This document shows, one piece after another, positions 43,196-54,377 of a stretch of DNA of 64,000 bases. Source of the stretch: Areca catechu (taxonomy: Eukaryota > Streptophyta > Magnoliopsida > Arecales > Arecaceae); assembly GCA_021397845.1 (NCBI GenBank), contig CM038052.1, positions 139,133,854-139,197,853 of the forward strand. The letters are read 5' to 3'. The position numbers and the translations under genes are program-made. Every line of letters begins with the position of its first letter. Position 1 is the first letter of the stretch. The notes under the pieces are model-generated. The model saw only the letters and a list, made by a program, of their open reading frames with translations, ran no database searches and was not told the DNA's origin.

Positions 43196-44426
43196 TATGT
43201 TCTGGGTATGGATGCACCTAACTACTCCTAAAAGGTCTTCAGACTCGAGCAGTTCTTCCTCTCCCTCATATTCTTCTAATAATTGATCTTCTACCTCATA
43301 GACTTCTCCTTCTGGTTTAGCAATGGGTTCTAGCTCATTTTCAGCTGGCTCTTCTATCAGTAGGGCTTTGGAGGTTCACTGGCTAGCATAATGCCCTGGT
43401 TTATAACATTTAAAGCATGTGCTTTGTTGATTAGGGTTCCTCTGGAATTCAATCGATGTACCTTTATCCTTTCTACTGAAATGGGATTGGCTCAGGTCGG
43501 GTCAGCTCGGGTTGGGTTGACTCGAGTTGGGTCAGCTCGGACTGGGTTGACTTGGGTAGACTTGACTATACCCTTTGTTAGATCCTAGGATTCGGCTAGG
43601 GTTCCTAAAGGGTTCAGGTCTATGATAGGTGGGTGTCCTTTTGAAATGCTCACAATTCCTCGCAATTTGGTAAGCATGCTTCAAAGCATTGATCTATCTA
43701 AAGTAAAGCTCCCTCTAGATATCTGGATGTAGGCCAGCCCTAAACCTAGACAGGGTCACAGATTCTGATTCATCGACATTACATCTCATGACATACTCAT
43801 CAAACTTTGTAATGTACTTGGCCACACTCTTGCTCCCTTGACTCAAATTTTGCCATTGGTCCAATAATTTCTAGGTGTAAGATAGTAGTAGGTACTTCTC
43901 TCTAAGCCTAGCTTTCATGTCCCTCCAGGTTGCTATGGGTTCTTGTTCTCTTCGCCCTACCAGCCTCTTAACACTATTCCAACATAACCTAGCTTGGCGA
44001 ACCACCTAAGTTTGGCAAATTTAAACTTCATCCTTTCTGACATAGTGTACCAGTTGAAGTACTATTCCATGTCCTCCTCCCAATCTTGTATACTTTGGGA
44101 TCTAGATTGCCATCGAAGGTAGGTGTTTCTATCTTAATGCTTATGATGGCCCTTTCTTCATGGTCTATGATCTCCTGATTGGGTCTCCTAGGATGAATCT
44201 CTTGGACTGGGTTAGGATGAGGGACTATCCTAGGTTCAGCCTCTAAGGAGGGATCATGTTGAGGGGGTTCCCTAGGGTGGGGATGTAACTTAGACTCAAG
44301 TTCAATGGGTGGTCTTTTGCCCTTTTCTAGGGTTCCTTACCTGATTTCAAACTCATCAAAATTTTTGGTCAACATGGCAAGATGTTCAGTGATGATCCTC
44401 AGTGGATCCTTGTGGTCATTCTCCAT
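43196..44426 (-). pseudogene. G gag with a stop in the zinc knuckle
   Basis: The likely start is the ATG at 44426: MENDHKDPLRIITEHLAM, then LTKNFDEFEIR, a coiled opening. A Pro-rich stretch, LHPHPREPPQHDPS, precedes the capsid block TPTFDGNLDPKVY (about 44100). The knuckle near 43390-43425 reads CFKCYKPGHYASQ and then TGA where the last Cys is expected. An acidic Glu-rich linker follows (43210-43340). Several frameshifts occur in the capsid. Confidence 0.8.
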
Positions 44427-45478
44427 GGGTTCACTTTACTGAGAGTGACGTGGATGATACGAGACCCCTGACCTAGTCGACATGCAACACATAACGAATG
44501 GTATTACGAGTTTGCTAGACCTATGAGTTCAATCAGAATGGATCAATGTAGAAAATACATAGGACAATAATTAGCCCTTTCACTGGCCAGGTAAGAGATG
44601 GGAGTGTGGGAGGCCCCCCTTGCTTTCGCAAGGACCCAATTAAAGAACCACAACACCGCTTAGGTCGTTTGATGCTAAACCTCTTGCCATAGACACCAGC
44701 TTCCCTGTACTAATTAAAGGGTTGCATGCACTAGCTTCATAAAATGGTTAACCCGACTCATGGGTGTCCCTAAGCTATTAGGTTGCTACTTAATTTTAGA
44801 TTAAGCTTAGGTTTGTAATGCAAGGGTGATGATTTTGGGCTAAGGAAAGGTAATGACCTCCTTCCCTTATCTTGTGATATTGACGCCCTTAAGTTAATTA
44901 TGAAAATGATGGCATACACATGACCTAATGAAATGTATCTAAGTTTGTTTTTGGATTTTGATATATGTTAGCAGAAATAAGATGCACGAAATAAAAAAAA
45001 TATGAACCTAAATGCAAACTTAAACTATATGGAAAATGAAAGTGTGATGAAATGCACTTGCTGGAATTTCAGAACATATTTGTTTTCAGGTAGTATTCTA
45101 GTATGTAGAAATTCTACAGACTGTAATAAAATCTAAAAAAAATTTGAAAATTACTTTCAAATATATTAAATCCATCAAAATAAGAATCATAAAAATCTAA
45201 GGTTTTTATAGGTAGAAACAACTAAAATAGCAGACTATGTACTGGGTTGCTGAATTTCTAAAGATGCTGAAATCAAAGATGCAAAACTTTTCTTAAGGAT
45301 CTAAACCTATTTCATAGTGTTCCCCTTCAAGGGTCAATCACATCGGCACCCTTACACACCATAGGAAATCCCTGTTGAACGGGATGTGAGGGTCTTGTAG
45401 CCCTAATTTTTCTTATGATCGGATGGCCATGGTGAAGCACCCAATCCAAGTACTTAAAGAAAACTAGGTCCTAACCAT
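44427..45478 (-). other. G leader
   Basis: Non-coding, 1.05 kb. The segment 44581-44720 is the module shared with E (37440-37560) and copia F (30895-31030). The part nearest the primer site is AT-rich. Confidence 0.65.
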
Positions 45479-45490
45479 GCTCTGATACCA
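45479..45490 (-). other. Primer-binding site (initiator-Met tRNA), element G
   Basis: GCTCTGATACCA on the plus strand, two bases from the TGATGTGGG LTR end. Confidence 0.9.
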
Positions 45491-46414
45491 GATGATGTGG
45501 GTCTATGATATGCTAAGATGCATGCTGATGCAAATGATTTCTCTTGTTAATTTTTTTAAGTTTTGGTAGATATAAGGATTCCGGAAAACAAGCAAAGAGT
45601 AGATTTAGGGATTCTAAAACGATAAGAACTTTCTAGAATGCAAGATAGCCCCTAAACAAAGATAAGGAGAAGACCATGGGATTGAGAAACCCCGTAGGAC
45701 TTAGCTCTTAGATCAATATCTACTTAGAAATTTTAGGGATGCAAATCTTGAAAAAACTCTGATGTGCCCGATGCCGAGTTTACTCACTCTCGTGGATGCA
45801 GCCTGGAGGATCAAGCCTTCAACCTTGTGGATTTGCCTGCTTTCCATTCGATGGTCGCTTCCACAAGGGAGACCAACTCCGTTGTTTGTGGCACCTGGAG
45901 GACTTGCGAGCACCCAAGTGAAGGGTTAGAAATCATCAAGAAGCAAATAAGAAATGAGAGAACAAAAGTTGAGAATGGTGGTGGAGGAGGTTCTTCTTGC
46001 TAGGCTCCTAGGTGGATCATCCAGATGGCATTTGTTGGCGTAGAATCCCTTTTCTGACCGGGCAGTGCTACTGGATCATAGGTTCATTCTCGGGTTCACC
46101 TGTAAAATAGATCCCTGGTCGGATGTTCTCCGGTGGGGGACACTCCAATGCCTAAGTCAGAGGCAGGCTCCAACAATAAAATGGGAAAGATTCTGAGGAG
46201 GGAGGTTAGCGAGGAAATGAATTATGGAATTTTCAGGGTTTCGTTGTGCCTTACCTGGATTTTCCCCTCTTACCAGTATTTATATTGGCTAGCCTGGCCT
46301 GTGGTTCCATCCTCCTTCCTGCGGTTACGATGGGGGGTTAATTGATTCCCCTCTATCCATGACCGTGGGAAATTATTGAATAGTTCCGGTCAGGCCAGAG
46401 GCATTACAATTAGA

Positions 46415-46419
46415 GTTAA
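46415..46419. repeat. Target-site duplication, left of J (GTTAA)
   Basis: Identical to 56756-56760. Confidence 0.95.
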
Positions 46420-47829
46420 TGTTGGGAATTGTGTCCCAAAGCCAATCACCTGGGTTAAAGGTGGTTGAGCTAAGTATTATACTTTTTCTTTGAATTAATA
46501 AAATATTTTTGGCAGCTCATCACATACTAAATTTCCCTGAAATGAACTCTTTCCATGTGATGAAGTCCTTAGGACTACACTGACTTCGATACAGAGAGGA
46601 TGTATCGAGTAGTCCTTAAACCATGTTCGCAACCAAAGGATATATTATACTGGATGGCAATATATCAAGTATAAGTTGTTGTAGTTCACATCGTTTGGTT
46701 GTCCTCTTGACCAAATGAGTGTGGTGACACTGATGTGATCTACAAGTGGGATATATGATATCTCATTGAACGTGACTCCGTGCAGCCCCTTTCTACCAAA
46801 GGGATACTCACGATTGGATATGGGTATATATGTCCCTCTGACCTGAGGTCATCACGGTAGCTTGCAAGCAACTCCCTGTGCTTTGGTGCCGGACTACCCG
46901 ATTTTTAATCCGGTGATGAAAGGTCAAGTACTTGTGGAGTAGTGATGGACCAAGATGGAATTGACCTTTCCAAACAGTTTAGATTGAATATCTCGCAGTA
47001 TCTCAATTTAGCAAATCCTCGGACGTGGTAGTCCTAGTAAAGAGTCACTGGGCTTGCGAGGTTGAGACACGTAGTCGACTGACTCTGTCTGGGTTGGCAG
47101 CCCAATCACAGTCGCCCTGAGCATTAGAGGTCAAAGGGATGAATTATACGGTAACCATATGCCTGAGGTTCGATAGTTTGCTCCCGCATCTTCGTCCTAT
47201 CCGGACATTGGGACCCATTGCTAGATGGTTTCCTGTGCTGGTAATAGAATTGTTCTAGTACTACCGTTTAGGTTCGAACCTATGAGGTCACACGCCACAG
47301 AGGATTATACTCTGATCCGAAAACCGATTATGATTGAGAATCATCTCGATTTTAAGGTCACGGTATTTTTTTAGCACTCTTTTCCCCGACTTACCCTTGT
47401 CCGTGTCAACCAAAAATTATTCTGGGCTGACCTGGACTGCTCTAGGATTTTTCTAAATCAGTTTTGAACTGATTCGGGGCTTGTTTCGGCCTTCAATTGG
47501 TTGTGAACCAATTTTAATCCCTTGAACCAATTTTAATTTCGTTTGAACTAGTTCAATTGGATTGAACCAAGAGGTTTAAAAAGGGGTTGACCGATTTTGG
47601 TTGGACCGGTTTTGAATCGGTGGTTTTTCTCCACTTGGACCGTTTTACACGGTAAAACGTTGAGAGAAAAACCATGCGTCAGAGAAGGCCAATCATCGCT
47701 GGGCGTTGTCCCTTCCTCTCATTCCACCCACTGCCATTCCTCCTTTGTTTATTGCTGGTTTAATGGGTGAAACACAGCCGAGTTCTCTTCCTCTCCCTGT
47801 CTCTCCGTTATCTTCCCTGCTATTCTATT

Positions 47830-47835
47830 TATAAA
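47830..47835 (+). promoter_or_regulatory. TATA box in the J 5' LTR
   Basis: CTATTTATAAACCCACAGCAG; the same in the 3' LTR at 55796-55801. Confidence 0.6.
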
Positions 47836-48417
47836 CCCACAGCAGCCCTGTTTCAGCAGCTAGTTATTTTTTTCACCGTGAGAAGAGAGGAAACAAACAA
47901 GGGAGTTCTTCCTTTTGAGAGGCTGAGAACTTGTTCTTCGTGCTTCTTCCTTGGAGAACTTCCACTACCCTTCCACTAGTGATTTTGAGATCTGGGTTTT
48001 GGTGAGAGTTTGGAAGAGAAAACTTTTTGATTCCCTGTTCTAATTTCCACTCAATAGGTGGAAGAAATCAGTTTTGGAGAAAACCAATTTAAAGATAGAG
48101 CATTCTGTTCTTGCTCTTCCTCCCACCGTTCTAAGGCATTCTGGCGACTAGCAGCGCATGAGAGGTCAGATCAGAGGAGCCCCAGGCATGTCCCCCCTCT
48201 AGAGGTTGTTCTCTTGAGCACCTGGGAGCCAGTTGATCTTCAATTGCTGCTGTTTTGCTTTGCCCTGTTTTTATGGTTGCAGATTTTCTTTGCAGCATCT
48301 AGTAGAGAAGAAGAGGTCGTTGGTTGATCGATCTTCAAGCTCTCTTTTGAAGCTAGTTCCTTCAAGCCACTCCCTTGCCATCGGTGAAGGAAGAGACCAA
48401 GAGATTGGCCATATTTG

Positions 48418-48530
48418 TTTGGTTTGTTGCAGTTTTTGGAGGAAAAGAAAACAGCATTTCAACGTGATGGAATTGTTTTGGTTTGTTGCAGTTTTTGGAG
48501 GAAAAGAAAACAGCATTTCAACGTGATGGA
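48418..48530. repeat. Tandem duplication (unit about 59 bp) in the J 5' LTR
   Basis: GGTTTGTTGCAGTTTTTGGA through ATTTCAACGTGATGGAA occurs twice with no change. The 3' LTR (56391-56450) has it once, so the duplication arose after insertion or was lost from one LTR. Confidence 0.9.
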
Positions 48531-48854
48531 AGAAGAAGAAGACAGGAATAAATTTATTCCTGTTATCCCAGCAATTCCAGCAGATATCCTAGGGTTATTC
48601 CAACAGGAATAAGGTAATTATTTCTAGTTTTATTTTTCATGCATGCCTAGATCTAGGTTTATATAATTGTTTATAAATGTTACATGCCCTTGTTCATGCC
48701 TAGTTTTGCCTATACATGCATCCGGAATATATTAGATCCTGTGTGGAGTAGGTAGTTTCCGCTGTTATTTTAAAATAGTTTTAAAATATATACCTGCTCC
48801 CTGCTATTGCATGCTTAGTGTAGGCACCTGCAACACCCGCGCAGTTTTCTTCAG

Positions 48855-48866
48855 TGGTATCAGAGC
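48855..48866 (+). other. Primer-binding site (initiator-Met tRNA), element J
   Basis: TGGTATCAGAGC one base after the LTR end. Confidence 0.93.
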
Positions 48867-50428
48867 CAGGTTCAGGTGTAGCATTTCTTGATTGCATGTA
48901 TAGTTGATTAAAATGTTTAATCTTTTGTATCGTAAATCATAAGGTATGATTAGAGAGTACTTTAGGAACCTAGTTGAGACCTTCACCATGACCGTGTGTC
49001 TTTGACACGATGCGGATCATCTGTGTTGGCCTCTTCAGAAGGATCCTTTAAGGAAATCTTGGAATTAAAATTGTTTTAATTCAAATACATGTTGGCATGT
49101 CTGATATTTTCTTTTGGGCAATGTAATGTTTATAAAGAATAATCTAGATATGATGCATCAGTGGATATGTAAAAGGAGTTTTACATGTTTTTAATTAAAA
49201 TTATTTTAATTAAAATGATTGGCTTATATTCAAACAATTTGAATTTATGATTAATTAAATGACAAGTTATTTTAGGGTTTATGAAATCTAATGTCATTTA
49301 AATAAGCCAATTGGGTTATTAATGGGTAGCTGTCTAATTGGGTCCATAAGTAGGTTAGACATAAGTTTAGTTGAACCGGATAACAAGAAGATTAAACAAA
49401 AGTTGTTTAAGGCCCTTCTTTAGAACTATCTAATAGTTAGATTAGTGATCCGTTCATCTAAAATGGATCCATTAGTGGCTCAGTGGATGCCCGAGTCTTT
49501 AGGATAGTCTGATCGAGTCTGGTAAACCGACTGGTGTCGACGTAGGTTTGGCAGTGTGATCATGGTTGTATGAGGCTACCTCTTTCCTGGCCAACTTGGT
49601 TAGTGTCAGGAAAGATGGTTAATGGTGGATACTCACCCATGATCTCACTACCTGGCTATTCGAGTCGACCAGAACTGATTGAAAAAGCTCAATGACTCGA
49701 GTTAACCCATGTCATCCAGGTTGATCGGTCTGACTGATCTATAGGTGCCCATGGATCATTTGTTGATTTATTTCAACCCTCTTGGAATTTAATTGATTCA
49801 GTGGGAGGTTGATCCATGTCCTTGTCTTTTCTTCTGTTATAATTAAAAATCATCTAAAATTATTAGGTCCTTTGAAAGACTAAGTCAAGGAGTTGACAGT
49901 GTCTTAGCCTCCCATTAAGTTGGATAGAAATGTGTCCACTAGCTTGTTGTGCATCGATAGTTCCATAGAACGGGTGTACATCCGATGACTGGAATTTCTA
50001 TCTGATTGATGATGGTTCAGTGCAACCTCCTTAACGGGACCAGGTGGGCTGGCCATAGTCGGGCTTGGTCTTTAGTTAGCTGGAAGCATTGGATTTGTCA
50101 TTTTAATGGTTGGACCTAACCAGAGACCCGCAATAGGAGGCCCCTAGGCCGATTAGGGTGTTCTCTGGGGCAAAATAAAATACTGAAAATTGTTTAAGGA
50201 AACAATTGGTTTACGAACCTACCTTTAGGCTCGTATGGGTGAGCTGGCCATAGTCGGGCTCATGCGAGGCCTATTGGATTTCAGTACCCACTTGAAAATG
50301 TGTTTTCACAGATTGGAGTTAGAATCTACCAATCAGAAAAATTAGTGGGAGAAACCTTTAGACTAAAGTCCAAGTCTTTTGGTTAAGTTATTAATTCATA
50401 CACTAATTTGGTCTTATTTTCTTTTCAG
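48867..50428 (+). other. J leader, 1.56 kb
   Basis: Non-coding. An imperfect repeat carrying CTGGCCATAGTCGGGCT occurs at 50050 and 50243. The leader ends TTATTTTCTTTTCAG directly before the gag ATG, which looks like a 3' splice site. Confidence 0.7.
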
Positions 50429-51097
50429 ATGTCTTCAAATTTATCGCTCCGGTCACTTCTCAATAACGAGAAGTTAAAAGGTCACAACTTCGATAGTTGG
50501 TATCAAAGATTGAGAATCGTTATGGACCATGAACGGATCCTCTATGTGATAACGGATCCGGCACCTGAAATCCCTCCTGCTAATGCACGGAGTGCGGTCA
50601 GAGATGCTTATCTGAAGTGGGTCTCTGATCAGACTACTGTCTGATGCATTATGTTAGCGGTGATGAACGACGAGTTCAGTCGCAAATTCGAGGAGGCCCA
50701 ACCTGATGAAATCCTTCAAAAGTTGAAGGAATCCTTCGGCACCCCGGATGATGTAGAACGGTACAAGGTGTCTTATGCCATCTACAACTCCAAGATGCCG
50801 AATTGCGGTTCAGTCACTGATCATGAACTGTACATGATCAAGCTGATTGAAAAACTGGGCAAACTCGGATGCCCCTTGCATGAGCAGCTCAGCAAGGATG
50901 CGATCTTGAATTCTCTTCCCTCTTCCTATCTTGATTTTCTCGGTCATTATAGAATGAACAAGCCTGCATTCAACTACCATGGTCTTTTGGGGTTGCTGCA
51001 TACTTTCGAGAAAGACCACCAACTGAATAAGGGGGTGGTGAATTTAGTGGGAGGTAGTAGAGGTCGTCTTCCCTTTAAGAAAGGGAAGAAGAAATAA
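50429..51097 (+). pseudogene. J gag (copia type)
   Basis: The ATG at 50429 gives MSSNLSLRSLLNNEKLKGHN, then FDSWYQRLRIVMDHERILYV, the standard opening of copia gag. A TGA at 50642-50644 interrupts at residue 72, where the frame resumes CIMLAVMNDEFSRKFEEAQP. It continues through YAIYNSKMPNCGSVTDHEL and KLGKLGCPLHEQ to a TAA at 51095. An upstream ATG at 50408 (MVLFSFQ) lies in the pyrimidine-rich tract and is less likely. Confidence 0.85.
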
Positions 51098-51287
51098 ATA
51101 AAAAGGGAAAGAAGGTGCAAAATGCTCCTGGCCCTAGTCAGACCAGGAAGTATAAGGCTGATCATTCTTCTGCAGAATGTTTCTACTGCAAGAAGAAGGG
51201 ACACTGGAAGAGGAACTGTCCTCTTTATATTGCGTCCCTTGATCCGAACAGGCGAGGAAGCAGAAGTCTGCTGAACAAGGTATTTAT
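51098..51287 (+). pseudogene. J nucleocapsid zinc knuckle
   Basis: A shifted frame encodes AECFYCKKKGHWKRNCPLY, an intact CX2CX4HX4C zinc knuckle at about 51174-51230. A frameshift and stop separate it from gag. It would bind the element's RNA. Confidence 0.8.
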
Positions 51288-51998
51288 ATGATAAAACCTT
51301 GCAATTACTCAATTGTTGATACTGCTAACTGGGTATTGGATACTGGTAGTCCAATTCACGTTTGTAATTCATTACAGGCACTTCAAGTTAGCAGAAGATT
51401 TGAAGATGGAGAACAGTTTCTGAGCGTCGAGAATGGAAATCGTGTTCCAGTACTGGCGGTCGGAGTCCTGCATCTTGTCTTTGAGTCTTGTACTGTCGAA
51501 CTAGTCGACTGTCATTATTGTCCTAGTTTCATTATGAGCATAATCTCTATAGGCCTTTTGGCCAATTGTGGTTTTGAATTATCAATAAAAGGAGATTTTT
51601 GCAATGTTATTTTGAATAACTCTGTTATAATGAAAGCTAGATTAAATAATGGCATATATGTACTATCAAGGCCTGTTAGTGTAATGTACACTTCTAGCAA
51701 ACGCCCAAGATTTGATAATGTCAATGATTTGTATCTTTGGCACTATAGGCTAGGTTATATTAACCAAAATAGGATAAACAAGATGCGAGGAGATGGACTC
51801 CTCGAGGTCAGTGATTCTGAATCACTACCCACTTGTGAATCCAATTTACTTGGTAAAATGACCAAGTCACCTTTTATTGGAAAAGGTGAACGAGCTACAG
51901 AACTTCTAAGTCTAATACATACTAATGTATGTGGACCGATGACAGTTAGTGCCAGAGGAGGATACAAATATTTCATTACTTTTACAGACGACTTTTAA
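51288..51998 (+). pseudogene. J protease, GAG-pre-integrase and integrase start
   Basis: A 236-codon open frame. The protease is near the start, NWVLDTGSPIHVCNS, with D-T-G intact. Then FIMSIISIGLLANCGFEL and LYLWHYRLGYINQNRINKM (pre-integrase, zinc-binding His). The next zinc position reads CESN instead of CESC. The first catalytic Asp of integrase reads Asn in SLIHTNVCGPM (F has HTD). It ends YKYFITFTDDF followed by TAA. Confidence 0.88.
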
Positions 51999-52610
51999 GG
52001 TTCGGTTATGTCTTTTTATTGAGACATAAGTCTGAGTCGTTTGAAATGTTCAAACGATACCGTAATGAAGTAGAAAAATAAACTGGAAAAAGTATTAAAA
52101 CCCTTCGATCTGATCGAGGTGGTTTATACTTATCTGGTGAATTTTTGACATATCTTAAGGAGAATGGAATTCTCTCTTGGTGGACTCCTCCAGGAACACC
52201 ACAGTGAATGGTGACCGAAAGGAGGAATTGAACCTTGTTGGACATGGTTCGATCCATGATGGACTTTGCAACTCTGCCGCTATCCTTTTGGGGATATGCA
52301 TTTCAGACAGCCTGTTACTTATTAAATAATGTTCCAAGTAAGTCTGTTGTCTCCACTCCGTATGAGATGTGGAATGGACGTAAACCCTCTATCTCACACC
52401 TTCGGGTCTGGGGTTGTCTACCTTACGTAAAGCGTTTAGACTCAGACAAACTTGGTCATAGGTCTGATCGGTGTTTATTCATTGGTTATCCTAAGGAAAC
52501 TAAAGGGTATTTCTTCTACTTAGAGAATGAACAAAAGGTGTTCGTTGCTCTTAGAGCTATCTTTTGGAAAGGAGTTCCTTGGAGAAGGAACTATAGCTTC
52601 TAAGATTGAA
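51999..52610 (+). pseudogene. J integrase core and C-terminus
   Basis: It continues in another frame: GYVFLLRHKSESFEMFKRYR, SIKTLRSDRGGLYLSGEF (second Asp), WTPPGTPQ and a stop, then VTERRN and a stop (catalytic Glu in TERRN). The open frame 52235-52603 has MVRSMMDFATLPLSFWGYAF, then NVPSKSVVSTPYEMWNGRKP, HLRVWGCLPYVKRL and FIGYPKETKGYFFYL. At least three stops. Confidence 0.87.
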
Positions 52611-53542
52611 CTTGATGAAGTTCAGCCAATAGAAGAACCTGCACACTCTAAGGACATCATAGAACCGGCTGTGATTGAATCACACCCAGAACCCATTAGG
52701 AGATCCGGTAGAATACCGCGTCAGCCAGACAGATACTATGGTTTCTTGGTCAGGGATGGCGATCCCATTGAGCTCGATGAGAACAATGAGGATCCGATCA
52801 CCTATATGGATGCTCTTCAGAGATCTGACTCTGAGGCATGGCTTGGAGCCATGCGATCCGAAATGGAGTCCATGGAAATCAACAATGTATGGACATTGGT
52901 TGATCCGCCTGAAGGGATAAAACCCATTGGGAGTAAATGGATCTTAAGAGGAAAAGGGGCGTAGATGGGAAGGTAGAAACCTATAAAGCCCGTCTGGTTT
53001 CCAAGGGATATCGTCAGCGATATGGTATCGATTATGATGAGACTTTCTCCCCTATGGCAATGCTCAAATCCATTCGGATCATGCTTGCTTTGGCAGCATA
53101 TTTTGATTACGAGATCTGGCAGATGGATGTCCGAACCGCTTTCCTAAATGGGAAGCTGGAAGAGGAGGTGTATATGATACAGCCTGAAGGGTTCACATCC
53201 ACGAATGAATCAAAAGTATGCATGTTGCAGAGGTCCATCTATGGACTCAAGCAAGCATCTCGAAGTTGGAACTTACGGTTTGATAGGTGTATCAAATCGT
53301 ATGGCTTCGTTAGGAACGGAGAAGAACCGTGCATCTATAAATGGGTTAATGGTTCTGTGATTGTATTCCTAGTACTGTATGTTGACGACATTCTCTTAAT
53401 TGGGAATGATGTCGCAGCATTACAAGGAATAAAGGTCTGGTTATTATCTCAGTTCTCCATGAAAGACTTGGGTGAAGCTTCTTACATACTAGGTATGAAG
53501 ATCTATAGAGATAGATCTAAGAAGCTTTTGGGATTGTCCTAG
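52527..53542 (+). pseudogene. J linker and reverse transcriptase
   Basis: The frame 52527-52964 carries ELDEVQPIEEPAHSKDIIEP, then SGRIPRQPDRYYGFLVRDGD and NNVWTLVDPPEGIKPIGSKW. After a small deletion near 52945 the frame 52937-53542 has VETYKARLVSKGYRQRYGID, IWQMDVRTAFLNGKLEEEVY, CMLQRSIYGLKQASRSWNLR and VFLVLYVDDILLIGNDVAAL. The catalytic Asp residues (MDV and YVDD) are intact over about 200 codons. Confidence 0.92.
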
Positions 53543-54363
53543 TCTACGTACATTGACACCGTGCTGAAACGGTTCAGCATGGAAAATTCCAAGAAAGGCT
53601 ATCTCCCGATAGGTTCTAGAATTACTCTTTCCAAGAAGGATTGTGCGACAACTCCTGAGGAAAGAGAGCGCATGATTAGAGTACCTTATGCTTCTGCAGT
53701 AGGCTCTATCATGTATGCTATGACTTGTACTAGACCAGACGTGGCATACTCACTAGGAGTAGTGAGCAGATACCAGTCTGACCCAAATGAGGCACATTGG
53801 AAGGTGGTTAAGTCCATCCTTAAGTATTTAAGAAATACTAAAGATCAATGGCTGATTTATGGAGAACCTGACTTGAAACTTGTGGGGTACTCTGACTCTA
53901 GTTTCTAGTCGGATAGAGATGATAGCAAGAGTGTGTCAGGGTTTGTATTTACCCTGAATGAAGGAGCGATCTACTGAAAAAGTTCCAAGAAGGTAACTGT
54001 TGCAGACTCGGTATGCAAAGCAGAATACATTGCAGCATCAGATGCAGCAAAGGAAGCTGTGCGGTTGCGGAAGTTCCTTGGAGAGCTAGGGATGGCACCT
54101 TCCCTAGATGGTCCTGTTCCAATGTATTATGACAGCACTGGAGCCAATGCTCAAGCTAAGGAGCCTAAAGCTTATCACCTTACCAAGCACATACTGCGGC
54201 ACTACCACCTCGTATGAGAGATCGTGGAATGAGGCGACATCAATCTTCTAAAGATCGATGGAAAAGAAAATCTTGCTGACCCCTTCACTAAAGCCCTCGG
54301 AATAAAAGAGTTCGACTATTGTAAATGGGAAATGGGTATTAGATACTCTTCTGATTGGCTTTA
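53543..54363 (+). pseudogene. J RNase H
   Basis: The frame 53561-53908 has MENSKKGYLPIGSRITLSKK, YASAVGSIMYAMTCTRPDVA and DLKLVGYSDSSF (first Asp). After a TAG it continues DSKSVSGFVFTLNEGAIY, AEYIAASDAAKEAV (Glu), YYDSTGANAQAKEP (Asp) and ENLADPFTKALGIKEFD (Asp). Catalytic residues are all present; four stops interrupt. Confidence 0.9.
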
Positions 54364-54365
54364 GT

Positions 54366-54377
54366 ACAAGTGGGAGT
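54366..54377 (+). other. Polypurine tract of J
   Basis: ACAAGTGGGAGT immediately before the TGTTGGGAATT start of the 3' LTR. Confidence 0.8.

Larger units (their letters stand above)
46420..48853 (+). repeat. J 5' LTR (2,434 bp)
   Basis: It runs TGTTGGGAATTGTG to TTTTCTTCA. A TATAAA box lies at 47830-47835. A tandem duplication at about 48418-48530 makes it 56 bp longer than the 3' LTR. Confidence 0.93.

Noticed and set aside
50642..50644. TGA in J gag as a programmed readthrough codon
   Set aside because: It is one of many stops in the element and copia elements do not normally use readthrough inside gag.
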